Source of the DNA: JAILLW01 sp045640905
GTDB taxonomy: Bacteria > Bacillota > Clostridia > Lachnospirales > Lachnospiraceae
Assembly: GCA_045640905.1 (NCBI GenBank)
Contig: JAZUFW010000052.1
Coordinates: forward strand, 1-27,722
DNA: 27,722 nt
Reading direction: 5' to 3'
Of this stretch, positions 1 through 7,658 are shown piece by piece. Position numbers and translations under genes: made by a program. How positions within the stretch are numbered: position 1 is the first letter of the stretch; the number at the start of each line of letters is the position of its first letter. The notes below the pieces were generated by a model, which worked only from the letters and a program-made list of their open reading frames with translations, was not told where the DNA came from and ran no database searches.

Positions 1-29
1 AGGCACTTTTCAACTATTATTTTCTGCAG

Positions 30-60
30 AAAAAATGCGCTTGGTACAACGACCAAGCGC
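30..60 (-). terminator. Rho-independent terminator after the histidine kinase gene
   Basis: A perfect 9-bp stem (GCGCTTGGT at 37-45 with ACCAAGCGC at 52-60) has a 6-nt loop. On the minus strand it is followed by A and then six T (30-35). It sits 17 bp past the stop codon of the histidine kinase gene and closes the two-component operon. Confidence 0.9.
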
Positions 61-76
61 CTTTATCATAATTACT

Positions 77-2140
77 TTATTCAGCAAGTTTGAGCAAGAT
101 ATTCACTTTGAAAAGGTCACCGTCAAGTTCGATAGTAAACATTCCGTCCATCTTTTCAGTCAACGATTTCGCAATTGACAATCCTAAGCCTGATCCTTCG
201 GATGTTCTTGAAGAATCTCCTCTAACAAATCTGTCGGTCAGTTCTTCAGGTTCAATATTCAAAGGGCTCGCTGAAATATTCTTAATCTGGATTCGCGCAT
301 ATTTGTCCATCTTTGCTATATCAAGATAAACTCTGGTATTCGGAAGCGCATACTTATAAATATTCGTAAATAAGTTTTCAAATACCCTGTAGATGCTCTT
401 TGAATCTGCATTAATAAATATATCTTCAGTCGGTGCGGAAGCAATCACTTCAAGGTTGCGCTCTTCCATTCTGTCAACGATTTCCGCGAGGAATTGTGAT
501 GTAAATTCCTTTAGATTCAGCTTTATCATTTCCAAGGTGATATTACCGGAAGATATCTTTGAAGCTTCTACCAGATCATCTGTCAAAGCCTTTAATCTGT
601 AAGATTTCTCTTCCAGAATATTAATGTAGTTCAATGCATTTTCATTGGAAATATCTTCCTTCTTAAGCAAGTCAACATAGTTGATTATAGACGTTAACGG
701 CGTCTTCAAATCATGTGAAACATTCGTAATCAAATCAGCCTTGGTCTTTTCATCCTTCATTGATTTTGACACTGCTTTATCAACGGAATCACCTATTTGA
801 TTGACTGCTTTTGCCAGCTTCTTGTTGTCACCGTGAACAGATTCTTCGTCAACTTTGGCCTTGATATCTCCGTTACAAATATTGATGATTACGTCGTAAA
901 TCGAATGATTCTCTTTAACCGATCTGTATTTAACGTAGCCAAAACCGATATCAATGATAAATATTCCCAGCAAAATGTAAAGAATGTCAAACTTAACCGC
1001 CAAATATGTTACTGCAACATTTATTAATGCAAAAATCAAATACGGAACATAAGCTTTTGATATATCATGTGCATTTTCATAAACATCACCGGATAAAATA
1101 TATATCTTCTTTAGGAGTTTTCCGATAAGCGAGGTCTTAATAATCATCTTATGATTAATTCTGTTTATCATTCCAACCAGCAATACATTTATGAAGATAC
1201 TTGCTATAAATGCAGGAACAGCAACGATTATTGCGCTTTGTAAAATATCCGTTCTGGTCTTTGCAATTAAGAATTCCTTGATAATGTCATAGTTTTTAAT
1301 GCAAAGATTAATTCCGATTCCCAATAGAATCAATAAAAGAATTCTGATTTCTGAAGGAATATAATCGGTTACGTTTATATGTTCATCCTTCTTCGAGCAT
1401 AAATAAATCAAAATGCAAATATAGGCAAAGCCAAAAATTATCAAACCGATAATTCGAATAAAGAAATAGTCATTATAATAATTAAACCAGTTGTTTAAGA
1501 ATTTAACCGAGTCTGTATAAATAAGCGGATCCTTAATGACACCAACCATTATTTTGGTATCATCATAAAAAGGATAATCACACTTGTTAAACAGATAATA
1601 AACGGTGCTTTCTTCTATTTCGGTATTCGTTTCGTAAAGATGTTCTCCTGCATCCGAATACAGATATTTATCACAGGAAATCAATAATGTGTCATATAAT
1701 GCCGATACTTCGTTTTCTTTTGTTTCCAGATTGGTATAAAGAAGTTGTCCCTTACCTTCATTTTGAATAATAAAATAACGAATATTGGTATTTTCCGAAT
1801 TCAAATAATCAGCATACTCATAAGCATCCGAATAGGAATTATATGTATCTTTGGGCATGTTACTTAAACTGTTTCCCGATACTGACAGTTTAAAACTTTC
1901 CGAATCCTGATAATTGAGAATACTTCCATAAGAGATAATGTCTGAAAGATACTGACCCATTACCGTATCAAAACCGCTCGATTGCTTAAAATCGGATTTA
2001 AGTGTGCCTGTTTCGACTTCGTATTCTTTGGTCCCGCGAAAAGAATCATATGATACTGTTTTGAATACAAATATATTCACAAGCAGTAAAGATATTGCGA
2101 TAAAAAGAATATGTGATATTAAGGTTAACAGTTTTCTCAT
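77..2140 (-). CDS. Multi-span membrane sensor histidine kinase
   Basis: This 687-residue protein is the membrane sensor partner of the response regulator encoded just upstream. Residues 7-27 form a first membrane segment, about 30-220 a predicted extracytoplasmic sensor region with no domain I recognise, and about 226-404 several more hydrophobic spans (near 226-248, 264-281, 300-325, 364-382 and 386-403). A HisKA domain follows, with the phospho-acceptor His476 in SHDLKTP. The ATPase domain has an N box (NLFTNIYKYA, 589-598), an F box (RFVRGD) and a G2 box (EGSGLGLSIAKSL, 648-660). The DxGxG G1 box is not visible; NISASPLNIE stands in that region, a variant I recall from many Firmicute kinases. 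An AAGGAG ribosome site precedes the ATG. The gap to the regulator gene is 60 bp without a terminator, so co-transcription is likely. The stimulus cannot be told from sequence. Confidence 0.93.
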   Translation of the reverse strand: MRKLLTLISHILFIAISLLLVNIFVFKTVSYDSFRGTKEYEVETGTLKSDFKQSSGFDTVMGQYLSDIISYGSILNYQDSESFKLSVSGNSLSNMPKDTYNSYSDAYEYADYLNSENTNIRYFIIQNEGKGQLLYTNLETKENEVSALYDTLLISCDKYLYSDAGEHLYETNTEIEESTVYYLFNKCDYPFYDDTKIMVGVIKDPLIYTDSVKFLNNWFNYYNDYFFIRIIGLIIFGFAYICILIYLCSKKDEHINVTDYIPSEIRILLLILLGIGINLCIKNYDIIKEFLIAKTRTDILQSAIIVAVPAFIASIFINVLLVGMINRINHKMIIKTSLIGKLLKKIYILSGDVYENAHDISKAYVPYLIFALINVAVTYLAVKFDILYILLGIFIIDIGFGYVKYRSVKENHSIYDVIINICNGDIKAKVDEESVHGDNKKLAKAVNQIGDSVDKAVSKSMKDEKTKADLITNVSHDLKTPLTSIINYVDLLKKEDISNENALNYINILEEKSYRLKALTDDLVEASKISSGNITLEMIKLNLKEFTSQFLAEIVDRMEERNLEVIASAPTEDIFINADSKSIYRVFENLFTNIYKYALPNTRVYLDIAKMDKYARIQIKNISASPLNIEPEELTDRFVRGDSSRTSEGSGLGLSIAKSLTEKMDGMFTIELDGDLFKVNILLKLAE

Positions 2141-2200
2141 TGCTACTCCTTTTGCACTTTGATTACAGTTTCATACGCAAATCAAAAACCGTAAATCAAA

Positions 2201-2902
2201 TCAATACTTTTCTATTTTGTAGCCAACGCCCCAAACAACTTTTAAGTATTTGGGTTCTTTAGGATTAATTTCAATTTTTTCTCTGATATGCCTAATATGC
2301 ACAGCTACTGTATTGTCTGCGCCGTAAGCGTCTTCGTTCCATATGTTTTCATAGATTTGTTCTATGGAAAACACCTTGCCCTGATTTTTAACGAGCAATA
2401 ACAAAATGTTATATTCAATCGGTGTTAATTTAACATTGCTTCCGTCAACCATGACTTCTTTGGTATCATCGTTAATCATCAAGCCGCCGGAACTGAATAT
2501 ATTATTGTCGGATACAATCTGATTTCCAAGTTCCGTATACCTTCTGATGGAAGACTTAACCCGGGCAATCAATTCCAAAGGATTAAAAGGTTTGGTAATA
2601 TAATCATCGGCCCCCATATTTAATCCCAGGATTTTATCAGTATCTTCAGATTTGGCAGACAGGAAAATAATAGGAACGGAACTGTTCTCTCGAATCTTTA
2701 ATGTCGCTCTGATTCCATCCATTCTTGGCATCATAATATCCATGATGACCAGTTTAATGGTTGATTCAGCGTCTTGACTCAACAAGTCAACTGCTTCGAT
2801 ACCGTCATAAGCCTTTACCACATTAAAACCTTCATTTGATAAATAGATTTCAAGAGCTTCAACTATTTCTTTGTCGTCGTCACAAACTAAAATACTGATC
2901 AT
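2201..2902 (-). CDS. OmpR/PhoB-family response regulator
   Basis: This 233-residue DNA-binding response regulator is the first gene of the two-gene signalling operon. The receiver domain (about 1-118) has the acidic pocket Asp8-Asp10, phospho-acceptor Asp55 in VIMDIMMP, Ser82 at the switch position, and Lys104 in the DDYITKPF motif. The C-terminal half (about 130-233) is a winged helix of the trans_reg_C type, with KLTPIEYNILLLL at its start and VWGVGYKIE at its end. Length and layout are normal for the family. The next gene encodes a histidine kinase, its probable partner. A direct repeat upstream of the probable promoter suggests it controls its own operon. The target genes are unknown. Confidence 0.95.
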   Translation of the reverse strand: MISILVCDDDKEIVEALEIYLSNEGFNVVKAYDGIEAVDLLSQDAESTIKLVIMDIMMPRMDGIRATLKIRENSSVPIIFLSAKSEDTDKILGLNMGADDYITKPFNPLELIARVKSSIRRYTELGNQIVSDNNIFSSGGLMINDDTKEVMVDGSNVKLTPIEYNILLLLVKNQGKVFSIEQIYENIWNEDAYGADNTVAVHIRHIREKIEINPKEPKYLKVVWGVGYKIEKY

Positions 2903-2956
2903 AAATTAATCCTTAACTACAAATACTATTAAATAAAAAAGATATTAACCTTAAAG

Positions 2957-2983
2957 TGTCTAATTTCTTAAGATATTATTAAG
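2957..2983 (-). promoter_or_regulatory. Possible promoter and direct-repeat operator of the two-component operon
   Basis: The octamer TTAAGATA occurs perfectly twice on the plus strand (2968-2975 and 2979-2986), spaced 11 bp, about one helical turn. Tandem sites at this spacing are typical of OmpR/PhoB-type regulators. The core also fits NTTAAG-N5-WTTAAG, the box described for streptococcal CiaR, at 2967-2983. Reading towards the gene, a weak -35 (TAGACA, 2957-2962) lies 4 bp downstream of the repeat. A poor -10 (TTTTAT) could lie 18 bp further. The repeat abuts the nfnB terminator. That the encoded regulator binds here is inference. Confidence 0.42.
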
Positions 2984-2985
2984 AT

Positions 2986-3013
2986 AAAGCCGGAAACTAA
3001 TGTCTCCGGCTTT
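2986..3013 (-). terminator. Terminator after nfnB
   Basis: A perfect 9-bp stem (AAAGCCGGA at 2986-2994 with TCCGGCTTT at 3005-3013) has a 10-nt loop and starts 4 bp past the nfnB stop. The T tract on the minus strand is short and interrupted (TTTATCTT), so it may be leaky. It is the only terminator I see between rex and the two-component genes, and it marks the end of the rex-led run. Confidence 0.75.
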
Positions 3014-3017
3014 AATT

Positions 3018-4403
3018 TTACTTATTACTCAAATATTCATCAATTCCCTTTGCGGCATTCTTTCCGGCGCCCATAGCCAATATAACCGTGGCAGCTCCCG
3101 TTACCGCATCACCACCTGCGTAGACACCTTCTTTACTGGTTTTTCCGGTATCTTCGGTAGCAATAATACATTTATGAGAATTAATATCAAGTCCCTTTGT
3201 TGTTGAAGAAATAAGCGGATTCGGTGATGTTCCCAAAGACATTATTACTGTATCAACATCAATTTCGAATTCCGAACCTTTAACTTCAACAGGTCTTCTT
3301 CTGCCTGATGCATCAGGCTCGCCCAATTCCATCTTAATGCATTTAATCTTGCTAACCCATCCTTTTTCATCTGCAATGATTTCAACAGGATTGGTTAATA
3401 AATCAAAGATAATTCCTTCTTCTTTTGCATGATGTACTTCTTCAACTCTGGCAGGTAATTCTTCTTCGGAACGTCTGTAAATGATATGAACTTCCGCGCC
3501 TAAACGAAGTGCTGTTCTGGCTGCATCCATTGCAACATTTCCGCCGCCGACAACAGCTACCTTTTTGCCTCGCATAATAGGAGTATCCGATGATTCATCA
3601 AATGCTTTCATCAGGTTGGAACGAGTCAAATATTCATTAGCTGAGAATACACCGTTTGACTGTTCTCCGGGAATTCCCATAAATTTCGGAAGTCCTGCTC
3701 CGGAGCCAATGAAAATAGCCTCAAAGCCTTCATCTTCAATAAGTTCGTCAATGGTAACGGATTTACCTACAACAACGTTTGTCTCAATCTTTACACCGAG
3801 ACTCTTAACGTTTTCAATTTCTTTTTTAACAACTTTATCCTTGGGAAGACGGAATTCGGGAATACCGTATACCAGAACACCGCCGCTTTGATGTAATGCT
3901 TCAAAAATGGTAACATCATATCCCATCTTTGCCAAATCTCCGGCACAAGTTAATCCTGCAGGGCCTGAGCCGATAACTGCTACTTTCTTTCCCTTGGATT
4001 CAGCATTCTTCTGAGGCTTAATATTATTTTCCTGCGCATAGTCGGCAACAAATCTTTCAAGTTTACCTATTGAAATAGGTTCACCTTTAATACCTCTGAT
4101 GCATTTGCCTTCACACTGTGATTCCTGAGGACAAACTCTGCCGCATACTGCAGGAAGTGAAGAACTTTCGGAAATAACATCATACGCGGCTTTAAAATTA
4201 CCTTCTTTAACTTCTTTAATAAACCCGGGAATGTTGATAGACACCGGACAGCCTTTAACACACTGGGCATTCTGACAATTAATGCATCTTGAAGCCTCTT
4301 CCATAGCTTCTTCTTTATTATAACCGAGGCAGACTTCATCGAAGTTTGTAGCTCTGACTTTGGGATCCTGTTCGCGAACAGGAACTTTCTTCAATACGTC
4401 CAT
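3018..4403 (-). CDS. nfnB: NADH-dependent ferredoxin:NADP+ oxidoreductase, large subunit NfnB
   Basis: This 461-residue flavoprotein is the large subunit of the electron-bifurcating transhydrogenase that couples NADH and reduced ferredoxin oxidation to NADP+ reduction in the cytosol. Two 4Fe-4S cysteine sets lie at the N terminus: Cys40, 43, 48, 52 and Cys87, 91, 97, 101. An FAD-binding Rossmann motif (VAVIGSGPAG, 141-150) follows, and a second nucleotide motif (VAVVGGGNVAMDAAR, about 282-296) for NADP(H). The fold is that of glutamate synthase small subunits, so such genes are often annotated gltA or gltD. The adjacent nfnA, 15 bp upstream, and the absence of a large glutamate synthase subunit favour Nfn. 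An AGGAG site precedes the ATG. It is the last gene of the rex-led run. Confidence 0.9.
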   Translation of the reverse strand: MDVLKKVPVREQDPKVRATNFDEVCLGYNKEEAMEEASRCINCQNAQCVKGCPVSINIPGFIKEVKEGNFKAAYDVISESSSLPAVCGRVCPQESQCEGKCIRGIKGEPISIGKLERFVADYAQENNIKPQKNAESKGKKVAVIGSGPAGLTCAGDLAKMGYDVTIFEALHQSGGVLVYGIPEFRLPKDKVVKKEIENVKSLGVKIETNVVVGKSVTIDELIEDEGFEAIFIGSGAGLPKFMGIPGEQSNGVFSANEYLTRSNLMKAFDESSDTPIMRGKKVAVVGGGNVAMDAARTALRLGAEVHIIYRRSEEELPARVEEVHHAKEEGIIFDLLTNPVEIIADEKGWVSKIKCIKMELGEPDASGRRRPVEVKGSEFEIDVDTVIMSLGTSPNPLISSTTKGLDINSHKCIIATEDTGKTSKEGVYAGGDAVTGAATVILAMGAGKNAAKGIDEYLSNK

Positions 4404-4418
4404 TTTATCTCTCCTAAC

Positions 4419-5297
4419 CTAATTACAATTGCCGCAACCACCATGATGAGTTGCACCTTCAGTCAATTCCAAATATTTACGTCCTTCTACGCTCTTATAC
4501 AAAGTCTGTCTTTGCATAGCCTGATCAAAGTCAACCAAATGACCGTCAAACTCAGGGCCGTCAACACATGCAAATTTAACTTCACCGCCTACCGTGACAC
4601 GACATGCACCGCACATTCCGGTACCGTCAACCATGATAGGATTAAGAGAAACAATAGTATGAAGACCTAATTCCTTTGTAAGTTTGCATACGAACTTCAT
4701 CATGATCATAGGTCCGATAGCAACGCAGACATCGTATTTTTGTCCTTCTGCATATAAATCTTCGATTACTTTGGTAACCATTCCGTTTCTTCCGTATGAT
4801 CCGTCATCGGTTGTAACATAGAGATTACCGGCTACAGACTTCATCTCATCTTCGAGAATCAAAAAGTCCTTATTCTTAAAGCCGACAATAACATCAGCCT
4901 TTACACCAAGTTCATTCAAATATTTAACCTGAGGATAAACAGGAGCAGATCCAACCCCACCTGCTACAAAAAGAATCTTTTTGTTCTTAAGTTCATCCAA
5001 TTCTTCTTTGCAAAATTCCGAAGGCTGTCCCAAAGGTCCGACAAAATCAGTAAAAGCATCACCCTGCTTTAACTTTGACATAATAGCCGTTCCTGCACCT
5101 ACAACCTGGAATACTATGGTAATGGTACCTTCCGCTCTGTCATAATCACAAATTGTCAAAGGAATTCGTTCCGAATCTTCCTTAACTCTGACTATAACAA
5201 ACTGACCGGGAAGGCAGTTTGAAGCAACACGCGGAGCCTTAACTTTCATCATATAAATGTTAGGCACCAGCTCTTTCGAGCTCATAATTTCATACAT
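4419..5297 (-). CDS. nfnA: NADH-dependent ferredoxin:NADP+ oxidoreductase, small subunit NfnA
   Basis: This 292-residue subunit carries FAD, an NAD(H) site and a 2Fe-2S cluster. Residues 1-100 form the ferredoxin-reductase-type FAD domain (RIPLTICDYD, 44-53). Residues about 107-210 form the NAD domain (ILFVAGGVGSAPVYPQ). The C-terminal segment holds Asp224, Cys229, Cys232 and Cys244, matching the unusual Asp-plus-three-Cys cluster ligation known for Thermotoga Nfn. The family also includes the PyrK-type dihydroorotate dehydrogenase electron-transfer subunit and archaeal sulfide dehydrogenase, but the neighbouring nfnB with two 4Fe-4S motifs points to Nfn. A strong AGGAGG site precedes the ATG. 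The C terminus has a short GGCGNCN tail of unknown role. Confidence 0.9.
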   Translation of the reverse strand: MYEIMSSKELVPNIYMMKVKAPRVASNCLPGQFVIVRVKEDSERIPLTICDYDRAEGTITIVFQVVGAGTAIMSKLKQGDAFTDFVGPLGQPSEFCKEELDELKNKKILFVAGGVGSAPVYPQVKYLNELGVKADVIVGFKNKDFLILEDEMKSVAGNLYVTTDDGSYGRNGMVTKVIEDLYAEGQKYDVCVAIGPMIMMKFVCKLTKELGLHTIVSLNPIMVDGTGMCGACRVTVGGEVKFACVDGPEFDGHLVDFDQAMQRQTLYKSVEGRKYLELTEGATHHGGCGNCN

Positions 5298-5310
5298 AAC
5301 TCATCCTCCT

Positions 5311-6783
5311 CTATTGTAACGGAACCAGTCCATAATTACCCATAGCGTCTGTCAACAGCCTATAGCATTCTCCGTTATACGGATTAACCGCATATAAGTT
5401 GTCTGTTTTTTTCTTAACACCGCTCTTATCGGCAAAAAATTCACAAAGTCTATAATAATATCCCAGGTCCGAAATTTCAATAATCGAATCAAACAAATAC
5501 GAATATGTGCCTTCATATCCTACCGCTTTACCGTTCAAATCCGAAATCTGCCCCGAAACAAAAAGTGCCTGAAGCAAATACTGCGGTGCATCATTTTTAT
5601 CCATATTGGTCTGAAGATTAAAATCATAACTTCTGTTAATAGCTTCAGAACATACACCATCTGCGGAAACACAAATAAAAGAATAATTATGATACCCGAT
5701 GGCAGGATTAAACGGCTCTTCGTATAGGATCCCATCTTCTACGGTTGGATTGGGATTATCAATCGTATAATATACATCAAACTCTTTTGAAGATGCATCT
5801 GCCATAATAGAAAAAGGCTGTACATATTCACCTGATTCCGGAGAAACTGTCGGAGGGTCCGGAATATCAACATCAATCAAATAGTAACTGTTACTGACTG
5901 CTGACTTAACCCCATAGGAATTAATGAAAACAGCTTTGATTTCATAGTCTCCGTGTTCCAATAAAATAGGTCCGATATACTTGCTGCTATTTGTATCAGG
6001 ATCTGAACCGTCTATCGAAAAATAAATATCCCCCTTCGCATTAGCACTTAAAACAAGGGAAGTCTGAGCACTGTAATTACCCGTAGGTACCGAAAACTCG
6101 GGAGGCAACGCTAAAAACTCATTAAAAGCAAGTTGAATATCAGAATCTGCATTTAGCAATACTTCATTAAATCCTGTATAATCATCGCCAAAACACTTAA
6201 GAAGCAAATCAAAATAGCGTTCCTTTAGATTTTTATCAATATTTAAATCATTAATCCCGCTGATCAGAAGGCCTTTGGCTTTATCAAAGTTTCCTGCTTC
6301 ATAATAAATATTAGCCTTGTCATAAAGAAGCTTTTTATCGGAAGGATTAATTTTTATGCCTTTATCAATGTAATGAATGGCTTTATCGTAATTTTTCTCT
6401 TCCAGATATTTCTTTGCCTGTCTTTGTTGATAACCAACGGAATAATTAGTATAAGCAAATAATGAAATGCCTACAAAAAGGGAAAAAAACACTACACAAA
6501 TAAGCGCAAAAAGAGAAATGTTTTTGCGTGACAATTTAATGTTAAATTTTTCGGAAGGTTCTTTAAAAAATTCATCAATCTCATCAGCTTCATCATGGAC
6601 ATCTGATTTTTTTTCCTTATGAGATTCTTTGGGATGAATCTCATAAACAAGACTTGATAAAGTTTCTGAAATAGAATTTTCAACTTCTATATCAAATTCC
6701 GGAACAATATTAATCTCCGTTCCGCATTTTTCACATAAAAGCATGCCTTCCGGAATTTCATATCCACATTTCGGGCATGTCAT
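5311..6783 (-). CDS. Zinc-ribbon, single-span membrane protein with TPR and CHB_HEX_C-like domains
   Basis: This 490-residue protein has no function I can name. It starts with a zinc ribbon (Cys3, Cys6, Cys17, Cys20). A charged linker and one membrane span (about 90-112) follow. TPR-like helices occupy about 119-190 (NYDKAIHYIDKGIKINPSD is a typical TPR). Two beta domains of the chitobiase/hexosaminidase C-terminal type follow, about 227-303 (IYFSIDGSDPDTNSSKY) and 308-388 (VYYTIDNPNP). The last about 90 residues resemble nothing I recognise. The single span predicts a cytosolic ribbon with TPRs and beta domains outside, suggesting a cell-envelope scaffold rather than an enzyme. It lies 13 bp before nfnA and 23 bp after folD in the rex-led run. 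GGAG precedes the ATG by 7 nt. Confidence 0.75.
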   Translation of the reverse strand: MTCPKCGYEIPEGMLLCEKCGTEINIVPEFDIEVENSISETLSSLVYEIHPKESHKEKKSDVHDEADEIDEFFKEPSEKFNIKLSRKNISLFALICVVFFSLFVGISLFAYTNYSVGYQQRQAKKYLEEKNYDKAIHYIDKGIKINPSDKKLLYDKANIYYEAGNFDKAKGLLISGINDLNIDKNLKERYFDLLLKCFGDDYTGFNEVLLNADSDIQLAFNEFLALPPEFSVPTGNYSAQTSLVLSANAKGDIYFSIDGSDPDTNSSKYIGPILLEHGDYEIKAVFINSYGVKSAVSNSYYLIDVDIPDPPTVSPESGEYVQPFSIMADASSKEFDVYYTIDNPNPTVEDGILYEEPFNPAIGYHNYSFICVSADGVCSEAINRSYDFNLQTNMDKNDAPQYLLQALFVSGQISDLNGKAVGYEGTYSYLFDSIIEISDLGYYYRLCEFFADKSGVKKKTDNLYAVNPYNGECYRLLTDAMGNYGLVPLQ

Positions 6784-6806
6784 CTTTTTTCTCCAAAAAC
6801 TGTTGA

Positions 6807-7646
6807 TTACATGTCAGCAGATTCAATACAGTTATTAAGTAACATTGCTATCGTCATGGGTCCTACCCCACCGGGAACAGGTGTAATGTATGAACATGTA
6901 TCAAATACGTCATCAAAATCAACGTCACCGCACATCTTATTGTTTTCATCTCTGTTAATACCAACATCGATAATAACAGCACCGTCCTTAACGTAATCTT
7001 TTGTAATGAATTTGGGCTTTCCGATAGCAACAATCAATATGTCCGCTCTTTTACATACTGCTTTCAAATCAGCTGTCTTTGAATGTGCAATCGTAACGGT
7101 GGCATTTTCTCTGAGCATCAATAAAGACATCGGTTTGCCGACTATGTTACTTCTTCCCAAAACAACACATTCTTTTCCTGCGATTTCAATTCCTGATCTT
7201 TTAAGTAACTGAATTATTCCTGCAGGTGTACATGATACAAATCCTTTTTGCCCAATGCACAAAGCACCGACTGACAAAGGCGAAAAACCGTCAACATCCT
7301 TTTTCGGTGAAATAGCCATAATGATTTTATCTTCATCAATATGTTTGGGTAAAGGAAGCTGAACGAGAATACCGTTCACTTTATCATTATTGTTAAGTTC
7401 GTCAATAAGCTTTAAAAGTTCCTCTTCCGTTGTCTCTTCGGGTAATTCATAAGAAAGGGAATCTATACCTATGTATTCGCATCCTTTCTTTTTATTTTTA
7501 ACATAAACGGTTGAGGCAGGGTTATCACCAACCTGAATTACACATAAGCATACGTTCTTTCCTTCAGCTTTTAAGGCAGCAGCCTTTTCTTTAAGTTCAT
7601 CCTTTATCTGTGTTGATATAGCTTTGCCGTCAATTATATTAGCCAT
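6807..7646 (-). CDS. folD: Bifunctional methylenetetrahydrofolate dehydrogenase/cyclohydrolase FolD
   Basis: This 279-residue cytosolic enzyme interconverts 5,10-methylene-, methenyl- and 10-formyl-tetrahydrofolate, usually with NADP(H). The catalytic lysine is Lys52 in YVKNKKKGC. Other family hallmarks are GILVQLPLPKHI, KDVDGF, the nucleotide-binding segment VVLGRSNIVGKPMS, and PGGVGPMTIAMLL near the C terminus. Length is typical. It is 12 bp after fhs, so the two successive steps of the formate branch of C1-folate metabolism are encoded together. Downstream in the same run, nfnAB can supply or draw NADPH. AAGGAG precedes the ATG. Confidence 0.96.
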   Translation of the reverse strand: MANIIDGKAISTQIKDELKEKAAALKAEGKNVCLCVIQVGDNPASTVYVKNKKKGCEYIGIDSLSYELPEETTEEELLKLIDELNNNDKVNGILVQLPLPKHIDEDKIIMAISPKKDVDGFSPLSVGALCIGQKGFVSCTPAGIIQLLKRSGIEIAGKECVVLGRSNIVGKPMSLLMLRENATVTIAHSKTADLKAVCKRADILIVAIGKPKFITKDYVKDGAVIIDVGINRDENNKMCGDVDFDDVFDTCSYITPVPGGVGPMTIAMLLNNCIESADM

Positions 7647-7658
7647 TTGAATTTCTCC

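Noticed and set aside
3018..5297. Glutamate synthase or dihydroorotate dehydrogenase/PyrK assignment for the pair
   Set aside because: The two 4Fe-4S motifs in the large subunit, the Asp-plus-three-Cys cluster in the small one, and the absence of glutamate synthase large subunit or pyrD fit NfnAB better.
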